A DNA stretch of 64,000 nt from Halalkalibaculum roseum (GCF_011059145.1 NZ_JAALLT010000003.1:682001-746000); one strand, 5' to 3'; numbered from the stretch's first letter, positions 8,310 through 18,803 are shown. Notes: generated by a model not told the origin, from the letters alone. Made by a program: numbers and translations.

Positions 8310-11300
8310 TTGCCGGTTGCATCTCTTCCGTTTTCTGAATCAGTTCGGGATCGATACCGTCATCGGCCGATTTGACCGGTGAGAAGTATGAATATATCGC
8401 AGGTATCACGTACAGAGTAAAGAAGGTACCAATTATCAATCCGCCAATTACCGCGATACCCATCGAGGTGCGGCTTTCTGCACCGGCACCAAGCGCGAGT
8501 GCAATAGGCAAAATTCCAAGTACCGTAGAAAGACTGGTCATCAATATGGGTCGAAAACGGGCTACCGAAGCATCTTTGATAGCTTCCATCACGCTGAGAC
8601 CGGCCTCCTGCCTTTGATTGGCAAATTCAACAATTAGAATACCATTTTTGGTCACCAGTCCGATCAACATGATGATGCCGATTTTACTGAAGATGTTCAG
8701 CGTCAGATCAAAGTACCAGATAGAGACCAACGCGCCGAGAAGAGCCAAAGGAACGGTGAATAAGATGATAAATGGATCCCTAAAACTCTCAAACTGTGCG
8801 GCCAGCACAAGGTATATGAGTATCAGAGCAAGGATAAGCGTAAAGTTCAGGCTGGAGGCACTCTCCTCGAAATCTCGCGAGGGACCGCTCAGGCTGGTGC
8901 TGATGGATTGATCCAAAACACGATCTGCAATCTGCTCCATAGCCGTGATTCCGTCACCGATGGTTTTACCCTGAACCAGTCCTGCAGAGATGGTCGCTGA
9001 AGCAAACCTGTTAAAACGAAATAATTGTGGCGGACTGCTTTCTTCTGAAACTGTCACCAGGTTATCCAGCTGAATCAGCTCTCCCCTGTTGTTCCTTACG
9101 AAGAGGGTTTTAAGATCAACCGGTTCGTTTCGGTCTTCACGCTCTACCTGACCGATTACCCAGTATTGCTTTCCGTCTCTGATAAAAAAACCAAAGCGCT
9201 GACCGCTAAAAGATAGTTGCAGCGTTTGAGCGATATCCGCGGCTGAAACACCGAGGGCACGTGCGCGATTGCGGTCGATTTGCACTCGCAATTCCGGACG
9301 GTTGAACTTAAGGTTTACGTCAGCATACGTGAATGTCGGCTCTTGCTGTGCTGCTTGCAGGAAAGGCGGAATTACTTCTTTGAGCTTGTTAATGTTGGGA
9401 GCTTGCAGCACGAACTGTACCGGCAAACCAAGGCTTCTGGTTCCGATACTTTGAGGCTGGGAAACAAAAGTCTGGGCTCCCGTAAGATCCCTTACCACTG
9501 CAGAAAGATTATCCGCTATTTCTTGCTGCGAACGCCCGCTTTCCCGATCTTCCGGATCCTTGAGTATGGTGAATCCAAAACCGGAGTTTACGGAACTCGC
9601 GGCCCCGAAACCGGGTGAAGTGACGGAGATGACAGCTTTAGCTTCCGGCACGGTATCATTAATGGTAGCCACCAGCTTGTCCATATAATGATCCATATAT
9701 TCAAATGAAGCACCCTCAGGTGCCTGGGCAAATAATCGTACACTGCTTCTATCTTCAATAGGTGCTACTTCCTGTGGCAGGGTTGCTCCTAATAAGGCAA
9801 TCAATCCTCCAGCCACAAAAATGATGATGAATGCCACCCAGCGCTTTGCCATAAAGGACTCAAGACTGTTTCTGTAAGCGGCATTCAATCGCTTGAAAAA
9901 AGGTTCGGTCTTGTAATAGAATCGGCTATGCTTTTGCTCCTTTCTCAAGAACTTCGAGGAGAGCATGGGCGTTAGTGTCAACGCCACAAAGGTAGATATC
10001 ACGACCGCACCCGCAATCACTACACCAAATTCCCGGAACAATCTTCCGGTCACTCCCCCGATAAACAGGATGGGCATAAAAACTGATATCAAGGCAAGTG
10101 AGGTTGCGACTACGGCAAAGAAAATTTCTTTGGAACCTAAAATACCTGCTTCTACAGGATTGTACCCCTGTTCAATTTTGGCATATATATTTTCCAGTAC
10201 TACAATGGCGTCATCAACCACTAATCCGATAGCCAGCACGATTGCGAGCAAGGTAAGTACATTGATAGAAAAGCCGGCAATGTACATGACGAAAAAAGCT
10301 CCTATCAGGGCTATGGGAATCACAATAACCGGGATGATGGTAGTGCGCCAATCTCTCAGGAAAAGAAAGATGATCAGAATAACCAGGAAGAAAGCAATGA
10401 AAATGGTCTGCTGTACTTCCAAAATAGATTCATCTATGTACTCAGTACTGTCGAAACCTGTAGCAATCTCAATATCAGGAGGTAGGTCTCGCTTTATATT
10501 TTCTACACGGTTGAAGAGCTCTTCAGCAATGGCCAGCTGATTGGCACCCGGCTGCGGAACCGCGACGACTCCAACCATCGGTACCCCATCGCGTTTCAAA
10601 ATAGTGCGTTCATTTTGTGCTCCAAGTTCAGCCTCACCGATATCTCGGAAACGGATGGTATTACCAGCTGTTTCCTTAATAATCAGGTTGTTGAATTCTT
10701 CGACATTTGTCAATCTGCCCATTGTACGGATCGTCAATTCCGTGGTATTTCCTTCAATACGACCGGATGGCAGCTCCACATTTTCACGGTTGAGTGCATT
10801 GCGCACGTCAAGGGGAGTTAAATCATAGGCAGCCAGCTTGAGCGGATCCATCCACAGACGCATGGCATACTCCTTGGAACCCCAAATCTGTACGCTGCTC
10901 ACTCCGGAAATGGTTTGCAGGCGCTCCTTAAACATATTGTCTGCAATATTCGTGAGGTCAAGGAGATTGCGTCTTTCGCTGTTTACATTCAAAAATACAA
11001 TTGGAAATGCATCGGCATCTGCTTTCGATACAACCGGCGGTTCGGCATCGGGTGGTAGACTGTTTATTGATCGTGAAACACGGTCGCGCACGTCATTTGC
11101 CGCTGTTTCCAGATCCTGATCAATATCAAATTCCACAGTTATGGTACTCCGGCCTTCGCGACTGGTGGAGGAGAGCGTGCGTATTCCCGCCACACCGTTG
11201 ATAGATTCTTCCAAAGGCTCGGTAATCTGGGACTCGATAACATCGGCATTAGCACCGATATAAGAGGTACTTACAGTAATGATCGGTGGATCCACAGCCG

Positions 11301-11412
11301 GGTATTCTCTTACCCCCAGGTAATTAAACGAAATAATCCCAAAGAGAATGATGACAATTGACATCACCGAAGCAAGTACCGGTCTGCGAATACTAAGAGA
11401 TGATAAACTCAT
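8302..11412 (-). CDS. Efflux RND transporter permease (HAE-1 type)
   Basis: Inner-membrane proton-driven pump of 1036 residues, full length for AcrB/MexB relatives. It opens SLSIRRPVLASVMSIVIILFG as in this family, has two large periplasmic domains, and carries the TM4 proton-relay motif AIGLVVDDAIVVLENIY. The second half repeats the fold (IMLIGLVTKNGILIVEFANQ) and ends in a cytoplasmic tail. Lies 18 bases after the adaptor gene and overlaps tolC. Drug or metabolite substrate not predictable; absence of heavy-metal motifs favours HAE-1 over CusA type. Confidence 0.95.
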   Translation of the reverse strand: MSLSSLSIRRPVLASVMSIVIILFGIISFNYLGVREYPAVDPPIITVSTSYIGANADVIESQITEPLEESINGVAGIRTLSSTSREGRSTITVEFDIDQDLETAANDVRDRVSRSINSLPPDAEPPVVSKADADAFPIVFLNVNSERRNLLDLTNIADNMFKERLQTISGVSSVQIWGSKEYAMRLWMDPLKLAAYDLTPLDVRNALNRENVELPSGRIEGNTTELTIRTMGRLTNVEEFNNLIIKETAGNTIRFRDIGEAELGAQNERTILKRDGVPMVGVVAVPQPGANQLAIAEELFNRVENIKRDLPPDIEIATGFDSTEYIDESILEVQQTIFIAFFLVILIIFLFLRDWRTTIIPVIVIPIALIGAFFVMYIAGFSINVLTLLAIVLAIGLVVDDAIVVLENIYAKIEQGYNPVEAGILGSKEIFFAVVATSLALISVFMPILFIGGVTGRLFREFGVVIAGAVVISTFVALTLTPMLSSKFLRKEQKHSRFYYKTEPFFKRLNAAYRNSLESFMAKRWVAFIIIFVAGGLIALLGATLPQEVAPIEDRSSVRLFAQAPEGASFEYMDHYMDKLVATINDTVPEAKAVISVTSPGFGAASSVNSGFGFTILKDPEDRESGRSQQEIADNLSAVVRDLTGAQTFVSQPQSIGTRSLGLPVQFVLQAPNINKLKEVIPPFLQAAQQEPTFTYADVNLKFNRPELRVQIDRNRARALGVSAADIAQTLQLSFSGQRFGFFIRDGKQYWVIGQVEREDRNEPVDLKTLFVRNNRGELIQLDNLVTVSEESSPPQLFRFNRFASATISAGLVQGKTIGDGITAMEQIADRVLDQSISTSLSGPSRDFEESASSLNFTLILALILIYLVLAAQFESFRDPFIILFTVPLALLGALVSIWYFDLTLNIFSKIGIIMLIGLVTKNGILIVEFANQRQEAGLSVMEAIKDASVARFRPILMTSLSTVLGILPIALALGAGAESRTSMGIAVIGGLIIGTFFTLYVIPAIYSYFSPVKSADDGIDPELIQKTEEMQPANV

Positions 11413-11430
11413 GCTGTCTACCTCGGCTGA

Positions 11431-12507
11431 TTATTGTGATTGAATTTCGTTGATCCTTACCGGCATGCCCTGTCTAACCTGAAGCAGACCTGTTGTCAGA
11501 ACCGTATCTCCGGGCTGAATGCCATCCACGATGCGAACTCTTTCTGCTGTTCGCAGACCTGTTTCAACCCGCTGTTCCGCAACCGAACCGTTTTTAAATA
11601 AGTATACTTTCTGTCCCTGCAGTTCCGGGATGAGAGAAATTGTTGGAATCATTAATGCATCATCAATGGTTTCCAGTATCAATTCAATATCGGCAAAGGC
11701 TCCCGGAACCAGCAGTCCCTCATCATTATCACTTAATGCACGCAATTGCAGTGTCCTCGTCTGGGAGTCAATTTTGGGTTCTATCGCATAAATCTCCCCA
11801 TCAAATGCACCTTCGGTACCCTGTACGGTAAATGAAATATCATCACCGACTCGTACCCTGTTAACATATCTTTCGGGCACTGAAAAATCGAGTTTTACGG
11901 GATTGATGTTCTGTAGTGAGGCAATTCGTGTAGTAGGAGATATATAACTGCCGTCACTTACGTACTTGAGTCCTACCCTGCCCCTAAACGGTGCCCTGAT
12001 CTCAGTTTTATCTATTTGGGCCCGAATGAGCTGCACTTCTGATTTCAGTACATTAACTTCATTAAGGGTAGCATCATAATCTTCCTGGCTTATGCCTCCC
12101 TTTTCGAGGAGTTGTTGCTGTCTTCTTTCGCGTTCCGATGCAAGATTCAGACGATATTGTGCTCTTTGCAGCTGGGCTTGCAGTTCACTGTCATTGATTT
12201 TGATCAAAAGCTGGTTTTTGTCAACCATTTTACCTTCATCAAGGTAAATGTCAGTAATTTTACCTGACACTTCACTGCGAAGCTCAACCTCTTCATTTGC
12301 GAGTATACTTCCTGTACTAAAAATTTTATCCTGAACCCGGGTAGGTTCAACCATCACTGCATCAACCGATAACGGCGCACCACTGTTTTGTTGGGATGCC
12401 GTTTCCTCACCTTCAGAGAATAGAGGCTTAACTTTAGGGTAGGCAATAAGCACTACCGCTACAAAGATTACCACACCGGTCACTATTTTTTTAAGAGAAC
12501 TGCTCAT
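11431..12507 (-). CDS. RND efflux periplasmic adaptor (membrane fusion protein)
   Basis: First gene of the efflux operon; 358 residues. N-terminal anchor (IVTGVVIFVAVVLIAYP) then the lipoyl half-motifs (VELRSEVSGKITDIYLDEGKMVDKNQLL and IRAPFRGRVGLKYVSDGSYISP) flanking a coiled-coil hairpin, followed by the beta-barrel and membrane-proximal domains. No local regulator gene is adjacent. The 251-base region upstream (12508-12758) is AT-rich and should hold the operon promoter as well as the trxA terminator. Confidence 0.94.
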   Translation of the reverse strand: MSSSLKKIVTGVVIFVAVVLIAYPKVKPLFSEGEETASQQNSGAPLSVDAVMVEPTRVQDKIFSTGSILANEEVELRSEVSGKITDIYLDEGKMVDKNQLLIKINDSELQAQLQRAQYRLNLASERERRQQQLLEKGGISQEDYDATLNEVNVLKSEVQLIRAQIDKTEIRAPFRGRVGLKYVSDGSYISPTTRIASLQNINPVKLDFSVPERYVNRVRVGDDISFTVQGTEGAFDGEIYAIEPKIDSQTRTLQLRALSDNDEGLLVPGAFADIELILETIDDALMIPTISLIPELQGQKVYLFKNGSVAEQRVETGLRTAERVRIVDGIQPGDTVLTTGLLQVRQGMPVRINEIQSQ

Positions 12508-12713
12508 TTTAAGATTTTAGATTATCGAAATTGGTACTATAACCCCTCAATTTAAAAGTTAGTTAAGTAAGGGAATAATTTTTTGTAATAAGAAATGTTA
12601 AAAGTTAATTACAGTATTACCAGCTGTGATTATATGTGATGAAAGGTTACATATAGTTATTATGATTGCCTGTTATAGAAATCAAAAAAACCCATCCCGT
12701 ATATATAAAAAAA

Positions 12714-12738
12714 GACGGTGAGCGCATCGCCCACCGTC
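12714..12738 (-). terminator. Rho-independent terminator of trxA
   Basis: Stem GACGGTGAGCG / CGCCCACCGTC (one A-C mismatch, 3-base loop) followed on the minus strand by a run of eight T. Lies 21 bases past the trxA stop. Confidence 0.9.
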
Positions 12739-12758
12739 CGTACTATAATAATCTTGCT

Positions 12759-13088
12759 CTAATTTGACATCTGAGCTTCAAGCTGCTTCTTCAGCTGAGC
12801 TTTTGGCACTGCGCCAACAATCTGGTCAACGACTTCTCCATTTTTAAAAATCAGGAGAGAAGGAATACTTCGAATACCATACTTGGTCGAAATTTCCGGA
12901 TTATTATCTACATCAACCTTGCCGATTCTTGCTTTTCCTTCAAATTCTTCTGCCAGTTCATCAACAACCGGGCCAACCATTCGGCATGGGCCGCACCATT
13001 CTGCCCAAAAATCTACCAGTACCGGCTTATCGGAGTTTAAAACATCTTCTTCAAATGAGTCATCTGTAAATGTGAGTGCTTTTCCCAT
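12759..13088 (-). CDS. trxA: Thioredoxin
   Basis: 109-residue cytoplasmic thioredoxin with the WAEWCGPCRM active site (Cys32, Cys35), the cis-proline loop SIPSLLIF, and no signal peptide. It reduces disulfides in ribonucleotide reductase, peroxiredoxins and similar clients. Its coding strand matches dnaE, 150 bases upstream, but the gap is large enough for its own promoter; a strong terminator follows. Confidence 0.97.
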   Translation of the reverse strand: MGKALTFTDDSFEEDVLNSDKPVLVDFWAEWCGPCRMVGPVVDELAEEFEGKARIGKVDVDNNPEISTKYGIRSIPSLLIFKNGEVVDQIVGAVPKAQLKKQLEAQMSN

Positions 13089-13238
13089 ATCAATCTATAT
13101 ACATTAATTCTTATTTCAGTTATGTAATTAACAATCTTAATATCCCACAAATCGTTCTTATTATCACATCGTTTATGGTTATGGAATTCATCATGAAAAC
13201 TTATCTCAGGATTTCCATTGATCCATAAAAAAGTGCAA

Positions 13239-16200
13239 TTAAACGCTTTTGGCAAGAGCTACGGAATCTTCACCGATCAGTGACTTCAATCCGCCCAGTA
13301 ATTCTTCATTGGGATCGACTACAAACTTCCGAACATGCATGGCGAAAGGTCGCTTTGCTTCGCTGCTCAAAACATTGAAGCGTACATTCGTTTTACCCTG
13401 ATGCTCCTTGAACAGAGTCGCCATCTTTTCCAATTCATCCTCAGTCACATAATTAGTGTCTATGTCAAGCTTTAGCTCGAGCTTGTCCTGAAATTTCTCG
13501 CGCATACTTTCAATTCGTTCGAAGGAATTGGCAATGATTTTGGGCTGGCCGCTTCTGGTATCAATACTACCATCCACCACTACCAGGGTGTCTACCTGTA
13601 TCATTCCCAGGTTTCGATCGTAAGTGTCGTTGAAAGCGATCACTTCAATGGTACCATGCAAGTCTTCCATCTGCAAAAAGGCAAATGGGCGACCCTTTTT
13701 ATCGGTAACCCTTTTTACATTGGTAATAATTCCGGCACATCGCACATCCGTGCGCTCGTTGAGCTTTTCAAGTGATTCCGGATCCAAGGTTTGCGTGCAG
13801 AATAGCTTAATATCTTCCTTGAATTTACTCAAGGGGTGACCGCTGAGGTAAAAGCCTATAAGTTCGCGTTCCTTATTGAGCCGCTCAATATTTGACCAGG
13901 GTTGAATCTGCTGCAATTCGGGCTCATCGATAGCAGAGCTGTTGCTGGTACCGTCACCGAAGAGATCAGACTGGTTTGAATTTTCCATCTCCTGCACCCG
14001 TGAACCATAACTGAGAATAGTATCCATATTCTCAATAAGCTGTCGTCTGTTCGGGTTCAGGGAATCAAACGCACCGGCCTGGAACAGGCTCTCAAGCGTT
14101 CTTTTGTTACAAACTCTTGAGTCAATACGACTAGCGAAATCATATACTGACTCAAATTTGCCGTTCTCTTTACGCTCTTTAACCAGTTCATCAACGGCAT
14201 TTGAACCGACACCCTTGATCGCCTCCATGCCGTATTGAATTCTTCCATCTACGGCAACAAACTTACCGGCTCCGGTATTGATATTTGGGGCATCGACGGT
14301 AATCCCGTTACGGTAACATTCTTCTATAAACTTGGAGACCTTATCAATATCCCCCATGTTATGACTCAATACTGCAGCCATATATTCAGAAGGATAGTTG
14401 GCTTTAAAGAAGGCTGTCTGATAAGCTACTACCGAATAAGCGGCCGAGTGTGATTTGTTAAATCCATACTTAGCAAATTCGGCCATCATATCGAATATCT
14501 CGATCGCTTTTGCTCGGTCAACTCCGTTCTCGATGGCGCGCTCAACAAATATCTCACGCTGCTCATCCATCACCTCCTGCTTCTTTTTACCCATTGCACG
14601 GCGTAACAAATCGGCATCACCGAGCGAGTAGTTGGCGATTTTCTGAGCGGCTTTCATAATCTGCTCTTGGTAGATCATGATGCCGTAGGTTGGCTTCAGG
14701 AGCTCTTCAAGGTCGGGGTGAGGATACGTAACCTCCTTGCGACCGTGTTTTCGATCAATGTACTCGGGAATAAACTGCATCGGGCCGGGACGATAGAGGG
14801 CATTCATTGCGATTAGATCGTCCAGGGAGGTCGGTTTCAGTTGCTTGAGGTATTTACGCATGCCGTCCGACTCAAACTGAAAGGTACCGATGGTATTTCC
14901 CTTCTGGTAGAGTTCAAAGGTTTTTTCATTATCAAAAGAAATATCATCCAGATCGTACCTGACCCCGTGATTTTCTTCTACATATTCTATGGCTGTTTTC
15001 AGAATGGAAAGGGTTTTCAATCCCAAAAAGTCCATCTTCAACAGCCCGCACATCTCTGCATTGGGCCCGTCGTACTGGGTGATCAATTCCTTGTCTTTGG
15101 ATAAGGCTACCGGCACATATTCATCGATCTCGCCCGGTGCAATAATTACCCCTGCCGCGTGGATACCGGTCTGTCGCGCCGATCCCTCAAGAGTTCGGGC
15201 AAATCGCATCATTTTCTGGATCTGGGGGTCGGGATGTTCAAATACCTGCTGAAGATCTTTGGCCGACTCGGGATTCTGGCTGGGATCGAGCACCTTATCG
15301 AAAGTATCGAGCCCGGGGCGATCTGGGAAAAGCTTTGAAATTCGGTTTACCTCTTGCAGGGGCACTCCCAACACTCGACCTACATCCCGGATCGCCGTTT
15401 TGGCCTTCATGGTGCCATAGGTAACAATCTGTGAAACATTCTGCCGGCCGTACTCCTCCACCACATAGTCAATGACCTCCTGGCGGCCTGAGTCATCAAA
15501 GTCAATATCAATATCAGGCGGGCTTACCCTTTCCGGATTCAGGAAGCGTTCAAAGAGTAGGTCGTATTTTAATGGATCAATGTTAATGATGCCCAGGCAA
15601 TAGGCAACCACAGAACCGGCAGCCGAACCCCGTCCCGGTCCGACGAATACCCCCCTGTTACGCGCTTCAGTAGTAAAATCCTGAACAATCAAAAAGTAGC
15701 CGGCAAAATCCATTTTACTGATAATAGCCAGCTCCTGTTCAATGCGTTCTGAAATGTCATGCGTTACCTCACCGTATCTCTTTTTTGCACCTTCATAGGT
15801 GAGGTGCTTGAGATAGCTTTCCATCGATTCGAAATCATCCGGGATGCTATAATGAGGCAGCAGCAGCTCGGAGCTGATATCAATGTTATCTACCTTTTCG
15901 ACTATTTCATTTGTATTGTCTATAGCCTCCGGCAGGTCACTGAAGAGTTCCTGCATCTCTTCCGGAGTCTTCAGGTAGAATTCCGGATTCAGGTTGTTGT
16001 TGTCATCGGTAAAACGAAACCTATTGGGATCATTGATGTCAGCGTTGGTCTGTAGCGCCAGTAGAATGTCATGAGCTTCAGAATCTTCCCGCTCTACGTA
16101 GTGACAATCATTGGTTGCAATCAGCTTTACGTTGTATTCCTTGGCCCACTTTACCAGCACTTCATTGCAACGATCCTGATCATTCAGCCCGTGTCGCTGC

Positions 16201-16709
16201 AGTTCCACATAATAATCGTCCCCAAAAAGATTCAGATACCATTCAAAAAGCTTTTTTGCCTCAGCTTCTCCCTTATTGATGATCGTCTGATTTATCTCAC
16301 TCGCCAGGCAGCACGTGGTAGCAATCAATCCTTCCGCGTGCTCAGCAAGGGTTTTCTTATCAATTCGCGGTTTGTAGTACAGCCCCTCTGTGTAACCCAG
16401 CGAGCACAACTTGGTTAAATTTTTATAGCCGGTCATATTTTTGGCTAAAAGCACCTGGTGGTAGCGGGTACGGTCTTGTTTATCCTCCATACCCGAGGGA
16501 GTGATATAGAATTCACAGCCGATAATCGGTTTTACATCATTTCGCTGTGCTTCCTTCACAAATTCAGGAACCCCAAACATGTTACCGTGATCGGTAATAG
16601 CTATACCGGGCATCCCCCTATTTTTCGATTTCTTTACCAGCTGGGATATACTTGCCGCCCCGTCAAGCATGCTAAATTGCGTGTGGCAATGTAAGTGGGA
16701 AAAATTCAT
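13239..16709 (-). CDS. dnaE: DNA polymerase III subunit alpha
   Basis: Replicative polymerase catalytic subunit, 1156 residues from the ATG at 16709. That start gives MNFSHLHCHTQFSMLDG, matching the PHP-domain N-terminus of DnaE; an in-frame GTG at 16724 would add five residues and is less likely. The PHP domain retains HxH residues. Catalytic aspartates are in PDIDIDFDD, followed by thumb/fingers sequence YGFNKSHSAAYSVVAYQTA. An OB-fold (CAGIITNVKRVTDKKGRPFAFLQMEDL) and a tau-binding tail close the protein. Single-protein DnaE1 type, not PolC. Confidence 0.97.
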   Translation of the reverse strand: MNFSHLHCHTQFSMLDGAASISQLVKKSKNRGMPGIAITDHGNMFGVPEFVKEAQRNDVKPIIGCEFYITPSGMEDKQDRTRYHQVLLAKNMTGYKNLTKLCSLGYTEGLYYKPRIDKKTLAEHAEGLIATTCCLASEINQTIINKGEAEAKKLFEWYLNLFGDDYYVELQRHGLNDQDRCNEVLVKWAKEYNVKLIATNDCHYVEREDSEAHDILLALQTNADINDPNRFRFTDDNNNLNPEFYLKTPEEMQELFSDLPEAIDNTNEIVEKVDNIDISSELLLPHYSIPDDFESMESYLKHLTYEGAKKRYGEVTHDISERIEQELAIISKMDFAGYFLIVQDFTTEARNRGVFVGPGRGSAAGSVVAYCLGIINIDPLKYDLLFERFLNPERVSPPDIDIDFDDSGRQEVIDYVVEEYGRQNVSQIVTYGTMKAKTAIRDVGRVLGVPLQEVNRISKLFPDRPGLDTFDKVLDPSQNPESAKDLQQVFEHPDPQIQKMMRFARTLEGSARQTGIHAAGVIIAPGEIDEYVPVALSKDKELITQYDGPNAEMCGLLKMDFLGLKTLSILKTAIEYVEENHGVRYDLDDISFDNEKTFELYQKGNTIGTFQFESDGMRKYLKQLKPTSLDDLIAMNALYRPGPMQFIPEYIDRKHGRKEVTYPHPDLEELLKPTYGIMIYQEQIMKAAQKIANYSLGDADLLRRAMGKKKQEVMDEQREIFVERAIENGVDRAKAIEIFDMMAEFAKYGFNKSHSAAYSVVAYQTAFFKANYPSEYMAAVLSHNMGDIDKVSKFIEECYRNGITVDAPNINTGAGKFVAVDGRIQYGMEAIKGVGSNAVDELVKERKENGKFESVYDFASRIDSRVCNKRTLESLFQAGAFDSLNPNRRQLIENMDTILSYGSRVQEMENSNQSDLFGDGTSNSSAIDEPELQQIQPWSNIERLNKERELIGFYLSGHPLSKFKEDIKLFCTQTLDPESLEKLNERTDVRCAGIITNVKRVTDKKGRPFAFLQMEDLHGTIEVIAFNDTYDRNLGMIQVDTLVVVDGSIDTRSGQPKIIANSFERIESMREKFQDKLELKLDIDTNYVTEDELEKMATLFKEHQGKTNVRFNVLSSEAKRPFAMHVRKFVVDPNEELLGGLKSLIGEDSVALAKSV

Positions 16710-16851
16710 TCTCTGATTATTCACTGGTTAGGATTAAGCGAATGTAAATATTTGGAAATTAGTTGAAATTAAACCGATAAAACATTTGTTTCATAATCGC
16801 TTTTTTGACTCAAACAACTTAAAAAATATCGCATCTAGTTTCAGAGATTCT

Positions 16852-17511
16852 ATGAGAGTTAAGTATTATTTTTTTGTATTCATCATTCTACTCTTAACAG
16901 GCTGTGCATCAAGTAAAGATTACTATATTGAGCCGGAACTGGAGAACTCTAAAAAAACCAGTTCTGTACTGGTAGTCCCAATACAGCAAGCCTGGTTCGA
17001 GGATAACTACAGTCACGCATTCGGTAAATTATCAGGCAATGGCCGGCAGATTTTCTATTCCTCACTGGAGAATCTTATGTCCAATAAGCTACGATCAAAA
17101 ATCAAGATGGTTAGTGAAGATCAAAGCTATGATGGACAGCTTTTCAAATCTACTCCCCTGGCATTCGACGGTGAGTTCTATAATATGATGCTTCCCACTG
17201 ATGACGTGCAGTTTGAACTACCGGAATATAAACCGGAAATAGTGCTGCTGCTTGATCAATATTTCTACTACAAAAGAAAAGAGGCTACAGGAGGTCTTGG
17301 GTATGCCGGCCACGAAGCCAAAACTCAAAATATTCTCTATTTCGAAACAAAGTATATCTATTGGGACACCTCAAGCGATAAAGCGGTTGCATGGGGAAGT
17401 TCGTATGCTTCCAAAAAAGTATCTAACAGCCAGATGGTAAACCCGGAAGATTACCGGGAAGTATTGTCAGAAGCGGTTGATAAGGTTATCAAGCAAGGTC
17501 CTGTTCTTTAG
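16852..17511 (+). CDS. Lipoprotein of unknown function
   Basis: 219 residues from the ATG at 16852. This start gives MRVKYYFFVFIILLLTGCAS, a textbook lipoprotein signal peptide with lipobox LLTGC; longer versions would bury it. The mature protein contains VLVVPIQQAWFEDNYSHAFG and LVVP-, LLLDQYFYYKRKEATGGLGYAG- and YWDTSSDKAVAWGSS-type strands reminiscent of envelope lipoproteins that sit in TolB-N/CsgG-like folds, but I do not recognise a family firmly. Convergent with yjbQ. Confidence 0.75.
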   Translation: MRVKYYFFVFIILLLTGCASSKDYYIEPELENSKKTSSVLVVPIQQAWFEDNYSHAFGKLSGNGRQIFYSSLENLMSNKLRSKIKMVSEDQSYDGQLFKSTPLAFDGEFYNMMLPTDDVQFELPEYKPEIVLLLDQYFYYKRKEATGGLGYAGHEAKTQNILYFETKYIYWDTSSDKAVAWGSSYASKKVSNSQMVNPEDYREVLSEAVDKVIKQGPVL

Positions 17512-17537
17512 AACATAATGCAGGGTAGTCAGTGCAG

Positions 17538-17957
17538 CTACTTTCCAAGCACTTGCAGAAATATGCGCCGATCTCTGCTGCGGTTGTCATGATTGAAAAT
17601 CACCACTTGCTGCCAGGTTCCCAGTACCGGCTTCCCCTCAAACAGAGGAACAGTGATGCCCGGACCCATCATGGTTGCTCTCATATGTGAAAATCCATTA
17701 TCGTCACCCCAGGTATCCCCATGACGTGTTTGCTGATCTTTAGGGGCAAACTCCTCAAGCTTATCCTTCATGTCTTTGACTAGGGCCGGTTCATATTCAA
17801 TAGTAGAAATTGAAGCTGTAGAACCAATGGGAAATATGTGAATCAGACCCTCCTTGAATCCACTCTCCTCTGACACTTTTTCTATTTCACCTGTGATGTT
17901 CGTTATTTCTGAAAATCCTTCACTGTTTATGCTTATCTCTTTACTGTAAATATCCAT
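17538..17957 (-). CDS. YjbQ/UPF0047 family protein
   Basis: 139-residue member of the YjbQ family (secondary thiamine-phosphate synthase activity reported for E. coli YjbQ; physiological role uncertain). Family pattern visible: GSTASISTIEYEPALVKDM, then RHGDTWGDDNGFSHMRATMMGPGITVPLFEGKPVLGTWQQVVIFNHDN with the conserved histidines. The histidine normally found before TTAS is replaced by IFPIGS with His in the preceding LIHIF. ATG at 17957 chosen over a TTG at 17963. It follows the hydrolase gene by about 9 bases, so the two are probably one operon. Confidence 0.85.
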   Translation of the reverse strand: MDIYSKEISINSEGFSEITNITGEIEKVSEESGFKEGLIHIFPIGSTASISTIEYEPALVKDMKDKLEEFAPKDQQTRHGDTWGDDNGFSHMRATMMGPGITVPLFEGKPVLGTWQQVVIFNHDNRSRDRRIFLQVLGK

Positions 17958-17966
17958 AACCAAAAA

Positions 17967-18803
17967 TTAGTTGGGTGGTATCATTTCATTTAAAAATTTA
18001 TCTAAAGCATTCGCATATTCTTCTCCGGTAACCATATGGGCATTGCCGTGTGCCCCATTCATTTCGAAGAACATTTTGGGCATGCCTGCAACTTCATAAA
18101 GCTCTTTGCCATGATGAAAAGGAATAAGCTGATCTTCCCTGCTGTGCATTACTAATACCGGAACTGAACTTTTTGATAGATAGTCTGTCGTCGGATAAGT
18201 AAATCTCAACATTAGCCTGACCGGAAGAAATGGATAAATCTCTGTCGCAAGATTCGTGGCGGAAGTGAACGTTGATTCAAGTATCAATCCTGCCGGCTCC
18301 TCTTTGGTTGCCAGCCAAGCCGCTACCGGACCCCCAAGCGAACGGCCCATTAGTATTATACTTTCTGAAGGTATGTTTCTTTGGCCAGTCAAATAATTCC
18401 ATGCAGCTAATACGTTTTCATAGGTTGTCTGCTCGGACGGACTACCCGTACTTTTGCCATAGCCGCTGTAGTCGTATATCAATACATTGAGTTCCAGATT
18501 GTTTAATATTCGCAGGGTTTCAAGGCGATCGGAAATATTGCCCGCATTTCCATGACTTAACAGTACAGTCGCCCGTGCCGGTTCGGCGGGAATAAACCAC
18601 CCGTGTATTTCATCACCGTTGGCTGATTTGAAAGTAACATCCTCAAAATCGAGCTGAATGGCTGTAGGTGTCTGATATAAATGCTCTGTGGGATGATACA
18701 TCATTCCGGTCTGGAAGACATACAGCAGAACAATCAAAAGCAGGTATAATCCTATCAGCGTACCGAGTATCCAAAAAATTGTCTGCATAAATTTAACCAT
18801 CAT
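17967..18803 (-). CDS. Membrane-anchored alpha/beta hydrolase (ABHD13/17-like)
   Basis: 278 residues. N-terminal membrane anchor (TIFWILGTLIGLYLLLIVLLYVF) then FQTGMMYHPTEHLYQTP, the usual lead-in of the YfhR/ABHD13-like serine hydrolases. Oxyanion loop LLSHGNAGN, nucleophile elbow GRSLGG, acid residue in HSREDQLIPF and terminal histidine in NGAHGNAH are all present, so it should be catalytically competent. Substrate unknown. Starts ATGATG at 18803. Followed closely by yjbQ. Confidence 0.88.
   Translation of the reverse strand: MMVKFMQTIFWILGTLIGLYLLLIVLLYVFQTGMMYHPTEHLYQTPTAIQLDFEDVTFKSANGDEIHGWFIPAEPARATVLLSHGNAGNISDRLETLRILNNLELNVLIYDYSGYGKSTGSPSEQTTYENVLAAWNYLTGQRNIPSESIILMGRSLGGPVAAWLATKEEPAGLILESTFTSATNLATEIYPFLPVRLMLRFTYPTTDYLSKSSVPVLVMHSREDQLIPFHHGKELYEVAGMPKMFFEMNGAHGNAHMVTGEEYANALDKFLNEMIPPN

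Noticed and set aside
9965-10540. 191-codon frame antisense to the RND permease
   Set aside because: Serine/threonine-rich composition and full overlap with a well-supported gene; a shadow frame.
13037-13255. 72-codon frame between trxA and dnaE
   Set aside because: It overlaps the ends of both confirmed genes and has no recognisable domain or ribosome site.
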